From the NCBI GenBank assembly GCA_937877565.1, contig CALFJB010000030.1, forward strand, positions 44,737 to 108,736: a DNA stretch of 64,000 bases, in the 5' to 3' direction. Under the pieces are notes generated by a model. It was not told the DNA's origin. It saw nothing but the letters and a program-made list of their open reading frames with translations, and did no database searches. The DNA comes from an uncultured Selenomonadales bacterium. Lineage in GTDB: Bacteria; Bacillota; Negativicutes; Selenomonadales; Selenomonadaceae. The translations under genes were made by a program, and so were the position numbers. This document shows, piece after piece, positions 1-9,613 of this stretch (its first letter is position 1; every line of letters starts with the position of its first letter).

Positions 1-2
1 AA

Positions 3-290
3 AGAGATTTACTCACTACAATTAGAGAAATTGTTAATCGTTTGCAGGAGTTGGAAACCAAAGATTTTTCCCAGAAAGAAAAATTAGATATGTATATTGA
101 CTCTTTAAACGATATATTGGATTGTTTTGATTTCAGTTCGTGTTACTTACCATTTATTTTGGATAGGTTTATTTTGCTCTGTTTGTTGGCAAATCCGCTT
201 GAACTGCCACTTGAAGACAATGACATAAAAGAGAACGCCTTGCAATATTTGATGAAGCACATTATTGACAAAAACCTTGAGCAAAGTTAA
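3..290 (+). CDS. C-terminal part of an unknown protein (left-truncated)
   Basis: The reading frame is open to the left edge of the window, so only the C-terminal ~95 residues are seen. A TTG at 42 is the first start-like codon inside but has no ribosome binding site, so the true start is probably outside. The protein is Leu/Asp-rich and looks alpha-helical, with no motif I recognise. It ends 32 bases before the kinase gene and may share its operon. Function unknown. Confidence 0.6.
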   Translation, partial: RDLLTTIREIVNRLQELETKDFSQKEKLDMYIDSLNDILDCFDFSSCYLPFILDRFILLCLLANPLELPLEDNDIKENALQYLMKHIIDKNLEQS

Positions 291-322
291 AAGCTTATCC
301 GAAAATATCGGAGGGATTAGCT

Positions 323-3300
323 ATGGATTCTCAAAATAGAGAAAGCTTGCCAATTGGAGCTATCGTTGTTGATGAACACGAAAGAAAATTTTACATTGAA
401 AAAGTAATTGGATGCGGTGGAAATTCTATAATTTATGAAGTGTCGAATAAAGATACAAAAAGGCAGTTAATTTTGAAAGAATGTTACCCGAACGATGCAA
501 GATTTACTCGCAAAAATAAAGTTGTTTGCCCAATAAATAATGAAGATTCTGACGCAAAAAAATATTTAAATGCTTTAAAAGAAAATATGGCTCATGAATC
601 TGAAATTGGACAAAAAATTGCAAATACTACTCGTCGTATCATTGGTTCTTGGGAAAATATAAAAAGTTCCCAAATTATAATAGATAACAAAATTTACGAT
701 GCCACTGACAGTTTTTTTATTTTAATGGAAAAAGCTCCTCAAGGCGTTTCTTTGCAAGAATTTTTGAGTAATACGGGAAAACCTTCGCCGTATATTACGG
801 CTTGCATAATGGAACAATTACTTGAGCCGCTTAGTTATCTTCATCGCGCAGGTTATATTCATGGCGATATTCAGGAAAATAATTTTCTGTTGGTTGAAAT
901 GAGTCCCGAACGTTGCAAAGTAGGCTATGGACAACTGTTAGATCTTGGCAATGCAAGAGAAATTTTAGAGGACGGAGCAACCGCCATTATCAATGAAGAA
1001 ATATTCAGTACTCCCGGTTATTGTTCGCCGGAAATTTTAACGGGAAATCCAAAAACCCTTAGACTGACTCAAGCAACTGATATTTATTCCGTCGGCGCAC
1101 TTATGCTTTATCTGATAAAAGGATTTGGATTTAAATCCGTACTTGGACAAAAGATGGCACTTAGAAATTATAGATCGTCGCCTGTAACTGAATATGAAGC
1201 CATACGCTGCGGTTACAGACACAAGGCGGCTACTTTTGTCGGAAAAATTTTGCTCAAGGCTTTAAAACAAAATCCAAAGGCACGCTATCAAAACGCCTCT
1301 GAAATGCTTGAAGATATTCGGAAATTGAAAAAAATGGTAGCACCGCCGAAATTTAAATTATCTCCCAATTTGTCAATCAGTTCAGATTATGTTGAAGGCA
1401 GCCGCTACAATGATATTATTCGTCTTCAAAATGATTGTAATTCTAAAAATCCAAATTTTATATGGGGAATTGCGGGAATTGGAAAGACAACGCTAGCTAT
1501 TGCCTTTGCCAAAAAGCAAATTGAAAATGGAATAGATGCCTATTTTGTGCAGTATAAAGGCAGTATAAAGGAAACTATCTTGAGTATGAATTTTTCCGGC
1601 TATGAATTTTGGGAAAATGATGAGGAAAAAGACTACCTGCAACGTCTTAATATCCTGCGCGAAAATTATTCCGGATGTTTATTGATAATTGACGGCTTCG
1701 ATCGTCCAAATACAGATATTTCAGAACTTCAGCAAGAAGTTGCTTACAAGGAACTTGTTGCGTTAGATATGTACATTGTATTTACTACAAGATCGCGCCC
1801 AGATAAAGTTACACCGGAATTAAAACCTTTGAGCGAGAAAAATGCTTTAAAATTATTCAAAACTATTACCAACGATGAGCAAGCCGAGCAAAAAACCGAA
1901 GTTTTGGAACTCCTGCGCGAAGTTAATTATCATCCACTGACAGTTAGTTTGGCGGCTCATACAATTTCCGAAAGTTGGAATAATATTACAGCTGAATTTT
2001 TACTTTCAAAATTTAAAAACGGAAATTTTAGCGATGCTGATAAAGTCTATCAGCAAATAAAAATTTTGTTAAACTTGTTTGATCTTGAAGAGTATCGAGA
2101 TTTACTTTGTCATACAACATTGCTCCCGCTTGAAGGATTTGATGCCGGAATTTTTATAGACAGTGAATCCAATGTCAAAAAAAAACAGCTGAAGAAATTG
2201 GAAGGCGCAAGCTGGATTCGTAGACAAAATAACAATAAATTATCAATTCATCCCCTGATACGACAAATTTTTAAAAATGAACTTAAACCAAAAGATGAAG
2301 ACTGCGAAGAATTTTTATCTACCCTTTGGGAAAAATTTGAATTTCGATACCCGCAAAACGCCGAATTATTTAAACAAGCCGCTGAACTTTATAAAAATGC
2401 TGCCGAAAATTTGGAAGATAAATTTGGAAATTCCAACTTTAGAGCAGGTCATTGTTTTTTAATTATAAGAAAATTTGCTGATGCTGCCGTTTATTCAAAT
2501 AAGGCTATGCGTATTCAAGAAAAAGTTTTGTCAATGTGGGATTCAAAACTTGCCCCGACTTATAATGACGTGGGCGTTGTTTCACTGAAATTTTACGATG
2601 AATCAAAAGCCTCAAAATGTTTTATGTGTGCGTACACTCTTTGCCAAAAGGTAGCTCCAAACAATCCTTATTTTGCGGACGCACATTTAAATTTGAGTGA
2701 AATATTCGCAAAGAAATCAGATTATGACAACGCCTTATTGTTTGCCAAAAGTGCTATAGAAATTTTGAAAAATCAACCGCCACAATTAGAATTTAAGCTT
2801 GCTGATGCTTATAATGAATATGGACACCTTTTAAAACTCGTTTGTAAATACGAGGACGCTTTGAAAAATATTGAAGTCGCCGCCGAAATTTATAAACGTA
2901 TTTCACCGCTTGCCGGAAGTCCTGATTTAGCCGTTTGCTACAGAAATATCGGCGATATGTATATAATTTTTGGAGATATTGAAAAAGCCGTTGAGTACAC
3001 GGAACGCGCCATTCAAATTCAAGAAAAAATTTTGCCTCCAACACATACAGATTTATTGAATTCTTACTATAAAGCAACAAAAATTTATCAGATAACCAAA
3101 GATACTGATAAATTTTTTTCATACTCAAATAAAATTTCCGCAATCTGCCGCGAGCGACAAAAGAAACAGTATAAGGATATGTTACTACTTGCTTTGCATA
3201 TTCTTGAAGTCGATAAAAATTTAACGTTAGAAATGCGCACTCATCGTTATCGTGACGTTGCCGAGTCTTATCAAAAGTTAGAGGATTTTACAAACGCAGA

Positions 3301-3652
3301 AAAATATATTTTATTGTCAATAGAACAAATTTCTCTTGGCGTTGAGGACGCTATAGAAATTTTGCTGACGTATTTTACGGCGTCTCAAATTTACAGAGAA
3401 AAGAAAAATTTTGAAGTTGCGCTTAAATATGCAAAGGATTCACTTTCGATTGTAGAAAAAAATTTTCCAGAAGACTTCGGAAATTTGTCAATGTGTTATA
3501 TGCAAATGGGAATTTTGTACAGTGATATGAAAATGGAAACGGAATCGCGTATTTGCTTTCAAAAATCACACGAATTTGAATTTATGGAAAAAGCAACCGG
3601 CACTCAAAATTTATCTAAAATTACGGATTGGAAACATATTAATGAAATTTGA
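323..3652 (+). CDS. Ser/Thr protein kinase fused to NB-ARC-like NTPase and TPR repeats
   Basis: The 1,109-residue protein has a signalling-hub architecture. An N-terminal eukaryotic-type kinase domain shows a Gly-rich loop (GCGGNS, about residues 30-35), a Lys near residue 52, the catalytic loop HGDIQENN from residue 180 with Asp182, DLG in place of DFG near 207, and SPE in place of APE. A STAND/NB-ARC-type NTPase follows, with Walker A GIAGIGKTT near 382-391 and Walker B LLIIDGFD near 453-460. From about residue 690 to the end there are repeated helical pairs typical of tetratricopeptide repeats. A strong GGAGG lies before ATG 323. No membrane segment is seen, so it is probably cytosolic. 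It precedes the TerD/M48-like genes, and kinase plus TerD neighbourhoods are known from tellurium-resistance-related signalling systems. The substrate is unknown. Confidence 0.85.
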   Translation: MDSQNRESLPIGAIVVDEHERKFYIEKVIGCGGNSIIYEVSNKDTKRQLILKECYPNDARFTRKNKVVCPINNEDSDAKKYLNALKENMAHESEIGQKIANTTRRIIGSWENIKSSQIIIDNKIYDATDSFFILMEKAPQGVSLQEFLSNTGKPSPYITACIMEQLLEPLSYLHRAGYIHGDIQENNFLLVEMSPERCKVGYGQLLDLGNAREILEDGATAIINEEIFSTPGYCSPEILTGNPKTLRLTQATDIYSVGALMLYLIKGFGFKSVLGQKMALRNYRSSPVTEYEAIRCGYRHKAATFVGKILLKALKQNPKARYQNASEMLEDIRKLKKMVAPPKFKLSPNLSISSDYVEGSRYNDIIRLQNDCNSKNPNFIWGIAGIGKTTLAIAFAKKQIENGIDAYFVQYKGSIKETILSMNFSGYEFWENDEEKDYLQRLNILRENYSGCLLIIDGFDRPNTDISELQQEVAYKELVALDMYIVFTTRSRPDKVTPELKPLSEKNALKLFKTITNDEQAEQKTEVLELLREVNYHPLTVSLAAHTISESWNNITAEFLLSKFKNGNFSDADKVYQQIKILLNLFDLEEYRDLLCHTTLLPLEGFDAGIFIDSESNVKKKQLKKLEGASWIRRQNNNKLSIHPLIRQIFKNELKPKDEDCEEFLSTLWEKFEFRYPQNAELFKQAAELYKNAAENLEDKFGNSNFRAGHCFLIIRKFADAAVYSNKAMRIQEKVLSMWDSKLAPTYNDVGVVSLKFYDESKASKCFMCAYTLCQKVAPNNPYFADAHLNLSEIFAKKSDYDNALLFAKSAIEILKNQPPQLEFKLADAYNEYGHLLKLVCKYEDALKNIEVAAEIYKRISPLAGSPDLAVCYRNIGDMYIIFGDIEKAVEYTERAIQIQEKILPPTHTDLLNSYYKATKIYQITKDTDKFFSYSNKISAICRERQKKQYKDMLLLALHILEVDKNLTLEMRTHRYRDVAESYQKLEDFTNAEKYILLSIEQISLGVEDAIEILLTYFTASQIYREKKNFEVALKYAKDSLSIVEKNFPEDFGNLSMCYMQMGILYSDMKMETESRICFQKSHEFEFMEKATGTQNLSKITDWKHINEI

Positions 3653-3728
3653 AAAAAATCAAACACTACGAAAATAAAAAAATGATAAAATTTTTCTTGT
3701 ATTAAATCTAAAGTTAGGGAGAATTTTT

Positions 3729-4547
3729 ATGAAAAGAAAAATTTTACGCGGGTTAAAAGTTTCAGAATTTATACACCCTAAAGAGCTGGAAAAGAAAGAG
3801 GCGGCTTTAAGTAATCCAAAAGTTCAAGAATACTTAAGTACCGCTACTAACCTTTGTAAAACTGCGGTAGATCCCGTGACGCAGGGAACATTTGTAAAAA
3901 TTAATGAAATGAGCGACCCAAATTTAATTAGAATTGTTCGTGAAGTTTGCGAAATATTGGACGTTTCGCCGGTTCCTGATGTTTATATTTGTCATTTAAT
4001 GTATATAAATATTTCTCCGTACAGTTCAGATAAACCGTATTTAGTAATTCCTGATTATGTTTTGCGGTATTCTGATGAAGATATGCTGTATTACAATTTG
4101 GGAAATGCTGTAACGATGATAAAAGCGGATCATGTGGAGCTTACAACGCTTGCCGCATATATGCCCGGCGGTGGGGCTATGGAAGTAATAAAACTTCCAT
4201 TTACCGCTTATTTGCATTGTGCGGACTCCACTTCAGATAGAGGCGGCTTGTTGGCTTGTCAATCTTTTGCGGCAAGTGTAAGAAATCATTTTTGGGAATT
4301 GGGAATACCGCCTGCTGAATCTAAAAAAATGTTTATTACCGACCAAGAGGCAGAAATTTTTGTAAAAAAATACCTTGCTGAACAAGAAAAAGTTCTTAAC
4401 CGCTATAATGGAATTGCAACAAAAGTTGCACGGCAATGGCAAAGAATGTCGTACTTAGAGGCACCGGCAAATAACATGCTCCGTGAATTATTTAACTGGT
4501 ATTTGGACAAAAACGGTTATCGCGCCATAATGGCGGCGTATGATTGA
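3729..4547 (+). CDS. M48-peptidase-like protein with lost zinc motif (paralogue 1)
   Basis: The 272-residue protein belongs with the two downstream genes. All three share a helical core, a segment corresponding to the M48 HExxH helix, and a later D-R motif (here SDRGGLL) corresponding to the third-ligand helix (E...ADRAA). In this copy the HExxH position reads NLGNAV, so no zinc-binding His-Glu-His set remains and proteolysis is not expected. There is no signal peptide or clear membrane helix. It overlaps or abuts the next gene and probably forms one transcription unit with it. A separate promoter may lie in the 76-base AT-rich gap after the kinase gene. The M48 assignment is inferred from similarity to the third paralogue. 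A scaffold or pseudoenzyme role is a guess. Confidence 0.55.
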   Translation: MKRKILRGLKVSEFIHPKELEKKEAALSNPKVQEYLSTATNLCKTAVDPVTQGTFVKINEMSDPNLIRIVREVCEILDVSPVPDVYICHLMYINISPYSSDKPYLVIPDYVLRYSDEDMLYYNLGNAVTMIKADHVELTTLAAYMPGGGAMEVIKLPFTAYLHCADSTSDRGGLLACQSFAASVRNHFWELGIPPAESKKMFITDQEAEIFVKKYLAEQEKVLNRYNGIATKVARQWQRMSYLEAPANNMLRELFNWYLDKNGYRAIMAAYD

Positions 4548-4557
4548 AGGTGTGATT

Positions 4558-5337
4558 ATGTGCGTTTATGGAATTGAAGATTTTCAACACCCGCAAGATA
4601 GTAAACTTGCCAATGATATTCTATCAAGCAAAACAGCAGCTACGGTTTTAAAAAAATTTCACGAAACAAATATTGAGGATGCCTATTCATATCTTTATCA
4701 GTCGTCTTGTCCGCAGTTGACAGAAGAAACTTCGCCAAAACTTTTTAAGCTACTTATAAAAGCTTGTGAAATGTTCGGATTAGAACAAATTCCCAAAGTC
4801 TATGTAACGCGCGATTATAGGGAAACTGTTTCTGTATGCGGAATGAATGAACCGTTTGTAGTTTTCTCTTCGGAATATTTGAGAAAACTTGATGATGAAA
4901 CACTTTTTGGAATTTTAGCCGGACAAGTTGCGGCTATTCGCTGTAATCATCATACAATTTTATGTATTACTTGGGGAATTGATTTTGCCGCCGGTTTTAT
5001 TCCATACGGCGATTGGGCTACAGATCCAATGATTAATAATTGGAAACGTTGCAGATATTTTACTTATGACAGAGCTTTTAGCCTTGCAACTAAAAATCGT
5101 GCGCTGACACTTCGTCAAGTGCTTATAAATGTTGTACCTCAAAATATTTTAGACAGAATGAAAAGCGGCACAAGTCAAGACGCCTACATTAATCAAGCGA
5201 AAAATTTTTTGAATACAATGAACAACAATAAAACTCAAGCGTTTATAAAACAGGCACTCTCTGCGTATTCATATAAAATTTGGCTTCCTGAACGTTATGA
5301 AGAAATTAATAAATTTTTCGACGAAGGGAGGTTTTGA
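4558..5337 (+). CDS. M48-peptidase-like protein with lost zinc motif (paralogue 2)
   Basis: About 259 residues. The ATG at 4558 is preferred because GAAGGTG lies just upstream; an in-frame ATG at 4540 would overlap the previous stop by eight bases. The zinc helix of M48 peptidases is replaced by [11 protein letters not shown], and the downstream D-R motif survives as YDRAFSL. It therefore looks like a pseudo-peptidase similar to its neighbours. It is translationally coupled to the third paralogue: its TGA at 5335-5337 lies within the leader of the next ATG at 5340. No transmembrane segment is evident. The function is unknown; the tandem arrangement suggests a hetero-oligomeric assembly with the TerD-bearing protein. 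Confidence 0.5.
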   Translation: MCVYGIEDFQHPQDSKLANDILSSKTAATVLKKFHETNIEDAYSYLYQSSCPQLTEETSPKLFKLLIKACEMFGLEQIPKVYVTRDYRETVSVCGMNEPFVVFSSEYLRKLDDETLFGILAGQVAAIRCNHHTILCITWGIDFAAGFIPYGDWATDPMINNWKRCRYFTYDRAFSLATKNRALTLRQVLINVVPQNILDRMKSGTSQDAYINQAKNFLNTMNNNKTQAFIKQALSAYSYKIWLPERYEEINKFFDEGRF

Positions 5338-5339
5338 TA

Positions 5340-6833
5340 ATGCCGATAAACTTTTCTAATTTTCGTACAATGATTCAGTCTAATTTCCCTACAATGATTC
5401 AGGCAGATACATTGCCAAATTTAACGTTACCAGATTTTTCACATCCTCTTGAACGAAAACGCTTAGATAATTTAAAGGACAGTAAAGCTTTCAATGTAAT
5501 TTTGAATTTCTTTAGCAAACATTATGCAAATTTTACTACCCTTGCACAAATTCCGGACAGATATTTTCCCGTAACGCCTGAAACTTTTCCGCGACTTTAC
5601 GAAATTTATAAAACTGCCTGTAAAAAATTGGAAATTCAAAAAGATTATACGTTGTTTTGTGCAATGGACTACACGCGCAATGCTAAAACTGTTGGTACAG
5701 ATGATAATTGCGTTATTATCATTGATAGTTCGTGCCTCGAAGATTTTTCTGATAGACAAATTCTGGCGTTGCTTGGTCGTGAATTGGGACATATCAAAAT
5801 GAAACATATCACTTACCTTAATGCATTTGATATGATTGATGATTTAATTTGGAGTATACCGCTCGGAAGTAAGATTTTTACTCCGGCGTTGGTAAATGGC
5901 GCAAAAGGACTTTTCTTAGAATGGCTGCTTGTTGCTGAATATACGGCTGACAGAGCCGCCGCTATTGCCGCAGATGGCGTTCAACCTGTTATGCAAAATC
6001 ATTTAATGACAAGCGGAATTGAAAATGCCGCCGACTGTCAAAATTATAGACTCTACACGCAAATTCCATTTTCTGAAAATCTTAGCAATTTTAATCGTGC
6101 GGCACAGATTGTTTTAATGGGGACGCTGAAAACTTTTCCTATTCCATTTGTTATCCCGCGTATGCAAGAGCTTGAAAAATGGAGTACTTCAGAAGACTGT
6201 GCCAAAAATTTTCCTAAAGTTTATAACGCAAATTCCGTATCTGCCAATACTGAAAATATTTCAAAAAGTTTGATTAAGGGGCAAAAAATTGATCTGACTA
6301 AAAATAATTCCACGCTGAAAAAAATTTTAATTGGACTCGGTTGGAATGTTAGCAACGCCGAAAATAATTTTGACTTAGACGCCGCTGCTTTTTTGATTCA
6401 AAGTAACAATAAAGTTGGAAATGATGAAGATTTTATTTTTTACGGAAACTTGAAACATAAAAGCGGAGCAGTTGAACATATGGGCGATAATCTTACCGGC
6501 GAAGGTGACGGCGATGACGAGCAAATTAAAATTGACCTTGAAAAAATTCCCGCTAATATTGAAAAAATTGCTTTTACCGTGACGATTTATGACGCTGAAC
6601 GGCGCAATCAAAATTTCGGGAAAGTTTCAAACGCCTACATTAGAGTTGTTGACGCTGTTACACAGCAAGAATTGATCCGTTACAATTTGGGCGAAGATTT
6701 TTCAGTTGAAACTGCGGTAGTTGTCGGCGAAATTTATCGCTATAAAGGCGAATGGAAATTTAATGCTGTCGGCAGTGGATTTAAAGGCGGGCTTGAGGCT
6801 CTTTGCAAAAATTATGGTATTGAGGTTCAATAA
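5340..6833 (+). CDS. Degenerate M48-like domain fused to C-terminal TerD domain
   Basis: The protein is 497 residues from ATG 5340, which has AGGGAGG upstream; an earlier TTG at 5334 is less likely. The N-terminal ~300 residues resemble an M48 zinc peptidase. The motif reads RELGH (Arg147, Glu148, His151), followed by EYTADRAAA with the third-ligand Glu200. The first zinc-binding His is thus replaced by Arg and activity is doubtful. Residues ~310-497 form a TerD domain, recognisable from GWNVS, the acidic calcium-binding-like stretch [17 protein letters not shown] and the [11 protein letters not shown] segment. TerD domains bind calcium and occur in tellurite/stress-response networks. This fusion ties the M48-like trio to Ter-type signalling, in line with the upstream kinase. 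Acting as a surveillance or stress complex is an inference. Confidence 0.8.
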   Translation: MPINFSNFRTMIQSNFPTMIQADTLPNLTLPDFSHPLERKRLDNLKDSKAFNVILNFFSKHYANFTTLAQIPDRYFPVTPETFPRLYEIYKTACKKLEIQKDYTLFCAMDYTRNAKTVGTDDNCVIIIDSSCLEDFSDRQILALLGRELGHIKMKHITYLNAFDMIDDLIWSIPLGSKIFTPALVNGAKGLFLEWLLVAEYTADRAAAIAADGVQPVMQNHLMTSGIENAADCQNYRLYTQIPFSENLSNFNRAAQIVLMGTLKTFPIPFVIPRMQELEKWSTSEDCAKNFPKVYNANSVSANTENISKSLIKGQKIDLTKNNSTLKKILIGLGWNVSNAENNFDLDAAAFLIQSNNKVGNDEDFIFYGNLKHKSGAVEHMGDNLTGEGDGDDEQIKIDLEKIPANIEKIAFTVTIYDAERRNQNFGKVSNAYIRVVDAVTQQELIRYNLGEDFSVETAVVVGEIYRYKGEWKFNAVGSGFKGGLEALCKNYGIEVQ

Positions 6834-6980
6834 AAATTTTGAACAGCGAAGAATTTTTTTACTTTCGCGCAGTATTTAAAAATTTAGATAAAGATATTTC
6901 TTTGAAAATGTTTCTATATTTTTCTAAATTTAACTTATTATCAGGCTTGTATTGGGTAATTTTTTTGAAGGGAGTCGATT

Positions 6981-7253
6981 ATGTTAGCTCAACGTGTTTT
7001 GTATAGAAATTACGCGGATTATTTGTATATTCTTAACTTGAACACTTTAAAATCTTATGTTTTTGATGGAATAGCTTGCGATTTGATGGATTATCTGTCA
7101 AATATAAAAAATATCGACGTGGAAAAAATTTTTGCTTATGTTGAAGAAAATTATGAAGTTGAAAATCCGGCGCAAATGCGCGAAGAAATTTGCGAATTTG
7201 TAAATTTTTTACAATCTGAAAATATTTTGATTGGAGGTAATAATTATGACTGA
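6981..7253 (+). CDS. PqqD-like RiPP recognition element protein
   Basis: A small 90-residue protein with strong GAAGGGAG upstream. Its size, the pattern of N-terminal strands followed by two helices (segments DGIACDLMDYL and VEKIFAYVEENYEVE) and the final helix before ENILIGG fit the PqqD-like winged-helix fold. That fold binds leader peptides of ribosomally made, post-translationally modified peptides. Position supports this: its stop overlaps the start of the candidate precursor (ATGACTGA), and a radical SAM/SPASM gene follows. It would deliver the precursor to the maturase. The fold assignment is by pattern and context, not alignment. Confidence 0.7.
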   Translation: MLAQRVLYRNYADYLYILNLNTLKSYVFDGIACDLMDYLSNIKNIDVEKIFAYVEENYEVENPAQMREEICEFVNFLQSENILIGGNNYD

Positions 7254-7431
7254 AAAAATTTTAACTACAGTTGCAACGAACAGAAATGCACTTGCAGCAA
7301 AGAAAAAAAAGCTTTACAAAAAACCGACTCCCATAAAATTTATACAAAGAGATCATAGATTCAAGGGAACTTGTCTCTTTTGCGGACCACAAGTTGGCTG
7401 GGCATCAAATCCGCCTTGCGGAAGAGGCTAA
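7246..7431 (+). CDS. Candidate RiPP precursor peptide (61 residues, Cys-containing core)
   Basis: I start this at ATG 7246 because GGAGG sits eight bases upstream; the TTG at 7231 is inside that site. The peptide has a basic leader-like N-terminal half (poly-Lys AAKKKKLYKK, then PTPIKF) and a core-like C-terminus with GTCLFCGPQVGW and NPPCGRG. That core holds three Cys, one Trp, and several Gly and Pro. Size, Lys-rich leader and position between a PqqD-like protein and a radical SAM/SPASM enzyme are what a precursor should show. I do not recognise it as a known RiPP family. Thioether or Trp cross-links are plausible products but cannot be read from sequence. Confidence 0.65.
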   Translation: MTEKILTTVATNRNALAAKKKKLYKKPTPIKFIQRDHRFKGTCLFCGPQVGWASNPPCGRG

Positions 7432-7434
7432 AAT

Positions 7435-8481
7435 ATGAATTACATTAACCCTGAACAATTCATAGATGAAATTTGCGCCAAAAATCATATCCTTCAGCAA
7501 ATTTGTTTTGAATTAACTTATCGTTGTAATGAACATTGCAAACATTGTTATGTTTTTGACGAAAAAAAATCTGCTGCCGAAGAATTAAGCGTTGAACATT
7601 ATTTCAAGATTTTTGAAGACTTGCTTAAAATGAATACGTTGCATATAACTTTCACGGGCGGCGATCCAAGTCAACGCAATGATTTTACTGAAATACTGCG
7701 CGGCGCGGTTGAACGCGGTTTTGCTGTCACAATTTTTACAAATGGCACGGGTTATTCTGAAGAAACGCTTGATGAAATTATTAATATTCATCCTGCTATG
7801 ATAAGTTTCAGCGTTTATTCCGGAATTCCCGAAGAACACGACGCAATTACCGGTGTAAATGGTTCATTTCAAAAAACTTTGGCAACGCTAAAAAAAGTTA
7901 AAGGAGCAGGAATATTGGTGACAATTAAAACTCCTGTAATGGCTCCAACATTAAACGGGTTACCGGCTGTTCAAGCGTTATGTAAAGAATTGGACGTACT
8001 CCCGGAAATTACATATTTTATTTCTGCAACCAATAATGGAAATATTTCGCCTACAAAATTGCGTTTAGGTAGCGTCGATAAGTACAAGCAAGTTATACGG
8101 CTTAAACAAGGCGAAAATTTTTCTGAAGATTTTCAGCCGCGAAACATTCACGACAAAATTTGCGGCGCAGGGCGAATTTCTTTAAGTGTGAATCCTTATG
8201 GCGAAGTTTTCCCTTGCAACGGTTTTCATTATCTACTGGGCAATATCAAAAATAATTCGATCAACGAAATTTGGAATGGTGAGAAACTTTTTAAAATTTA
8301 CAGATTAAAATTTGAACAACTGGGCGATAAATGCGTAAATTGCTTGTATCGTGATGATTGTATTTATTGTTTGGGAAGTGCACTTGCTGAAAACGGAGAT
8401 ATTTTTATTCCTGTTGAAGAAAGTTGCAAAATTGCCCGTGCAAATTATGAATTTCGCTTAGAAAATTTATCTCGGACGTAA
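7435..8481 (+). CDS. Radical SAM/SPASM peptide maturase
   Basis: The 348-residue enzyme has the radical SAM motif CNEHCKHC (Cys31, Cys35, Cys38) and a GGDP motif for SAM binding (FTGGDPSQ). It ends in a SPASM region: CGAGRIS, then GEVFPCNG, then CVNCLYRDDCIYC and a final Cys, enough ligands for auxiliary iron-sulfur clusters. SPASM enzymes modify peptides such as PqqA, mycofactocin and sactipeptides. Here the likely substrate is the 61-residue peptide encoded three bases upstream. There is no transporter or peptidase gene next to it, so export and cleavage would need other genes. The family call is firm; the exact chemistry is not determinable here. Confidence 0.9.
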   Translation: MNYINPEQFIDEICAKNHILQQICFELTYRCNEHCKHCYVFDEKKSAAEELSVEHYFKIFEDLLKMNTLHITFTGGDPSQRNDFTEILRGAVERGFAVTIFTNGTGYSEETLDEIINIHPAMISFSVYSGIPEEHDAITGVNGSFQKTLATLKKVKGAGILVTIKTPVMAPTLNGLPAVQALCKELDVLPEITYFISATNNGNISPTKLRLGSVDKYKQVIRLKQGENFSEDFQPRNIHDKICGAGRISLSVNPYGEVFPCNGFHYLLGNIKNNSINEIWNGEKLFKIYRLKFEQLGDKCVNCLYRDDCIYCLGSALAENGDIFIPVEESCKIARANYEFRLENLSRT

Positions 8482-8820
8482 AATCAAGGAAATATTTCAA
8501 AGTTACAGCGTTAAAACATCTGCAGAAAGATTTACTGCGCGAATATAAAATTTACATACCGACAAAAAACGAAATTGAAACCTTCAATAAAAAATTCAGA
8601 CTTGCTTTGATATTATTGGCAAAAATCATCGGAAAAATTACCAAATGGCAGAAACGCGAGATTTTTTGTTGCCGTTGCTGATGAATGGACAAGTTAATTT
8701 CAAGGAGGAACATTTTTAAAACTAGCACTTTGAGTTATAGCGATATTGACATTTTAAGAAAAATAGTTTATCCTACTTGAAATTATTTTTAAATTGATTA
8801 TACGGTGATTCGATAAACGA
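8482..8820 (+). other. Gene-free stretch with a decayed coding remnant
   Basis: No gene with a proper start was found. From about 8481 to 8682 one + frame stays open for ~65 codons and reads as a plausible Lys/Ile-rich helical protein piece (LLREYKIYIPTKNEIE, then CCRC and a stop). It lacks a start codon and ribosome binding site, so it is probably a relic. A GGAGG near 8702 is followed by no usable frame. The stretch ends at a terminator. Confidence 0.35.
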
Positions 8821-8858
8821 AAGCCTGTAAAACTTTTCGGAGTTTTGCGGGCTTTTTT
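8821..8858 (+). terminator. Rho-independent terminator after the RiPP cassette
   Basis: An inverted repeat with arms AAAGCCtGTAAAAC and GTTTTGCgGGCTTT is followed by a run of T. It separates the peptide cassette from the esterase gene, whose ribosome binding site GAGGAG follows directly. Confidence 0.75.
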
Positions 8859-8870
8859 GCATTTGAGGAG

Positions 8871-9613
8871 ATGTTCAAATTGTATTGGTACAGTAAAAAT
8901 TTGCGGCGAAATATGAATGTGAAAATTTACGGCGTGGGCGGCTTGCCAATTTTAGTTTTTCCGACGCAGGACGCAATGAGCGATAACTTTGAAAATTTTG
9001 GAATGATTGACACGCTGGACGAATTTATTAAAAGCGGACAAATTCAACTTTTCTGCGTCGATACTGTGGATATTGAAACGTGGTCGAATGTTTACGGCGA
9101 TAAACAATGGCGGGCGGCGCGTCAAGAAAGTTACTACAACTATATAATTGAGGAAGTTTTGCCGCTGATTCAAGAAAAAAATTTGTCAAAAAATTTGCCG
9201 ATTGTTGCAGGTTGCAGTTTGGGCGGCTTACATTCTGCGATAGTTTTTTTTCGCCGTCCTGAACTTTTCGGCGGTATGTTGTCACTTTCCGGCGTTTACG
9301 ATGCAAAATTTTTTTTCGACGGCTGGTTAAATCCTACGCTTTACGACAATTCGCCGATGGATTTTCTAAAAAATATTTCGCCAAATCATCCTTACATTGA
9401 CATTTACAACGCCAAAAAAATAATTTTGTGCATTGGGCAGGGCAAGTGGGAAGAGGAAGGACTCCGCACAACTTCCATAATGAAAAATATTTTTGCTGAA
9501 AAAAATATTTCTGCGTGGACTGATTTTTGGGGCTTGATGTTGATCACGATTGGTATTGGTGGAAGAAACAAATTTTATATTTTCTGCCGGAATTTCTGAA
9601 GGAGGCGCGGTAA
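8871..9613 (+). pseudogene. Esterase-family alpha/beta hydrolase, broken by a frameshift near its C-terminus
   Basis: The frame from ATG 8871 encodes a putative esterase (PF00756-like) with the nucleophile elbow GCSLGG. As written it stops at 9599 with an unrelated tail. In the next frame from 9533, directly after DFWG, the sequence continues as LDVDHDWYWW...FLPEFL, the family's usual ending that carries the catalytic His (in HDW). That frame stops at 9611-9613, immediately before the next ATG at 9614. One base therefore appears to be missing in the run of four G at 9529-9532. This may be a real inactivating mutation or a homopolymer sequencing error. The gene is coupled to the ATP-grasp gene, a frequent pairing. 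Confidence 0.75.

Noticed and set aside
1037..1222. Reverse-strand open frames inside the kinase gene and other long genes
   Set aside because: They lack ribosome binding sites and lie opposite clearly coding frames.
7246..7431. Assignment of the peptide to SCIFF or mycofactocin families
   Set aside because: It has three Cys rather than six and lacks the mycofactocin C-terminal VY; size and leader also differ.
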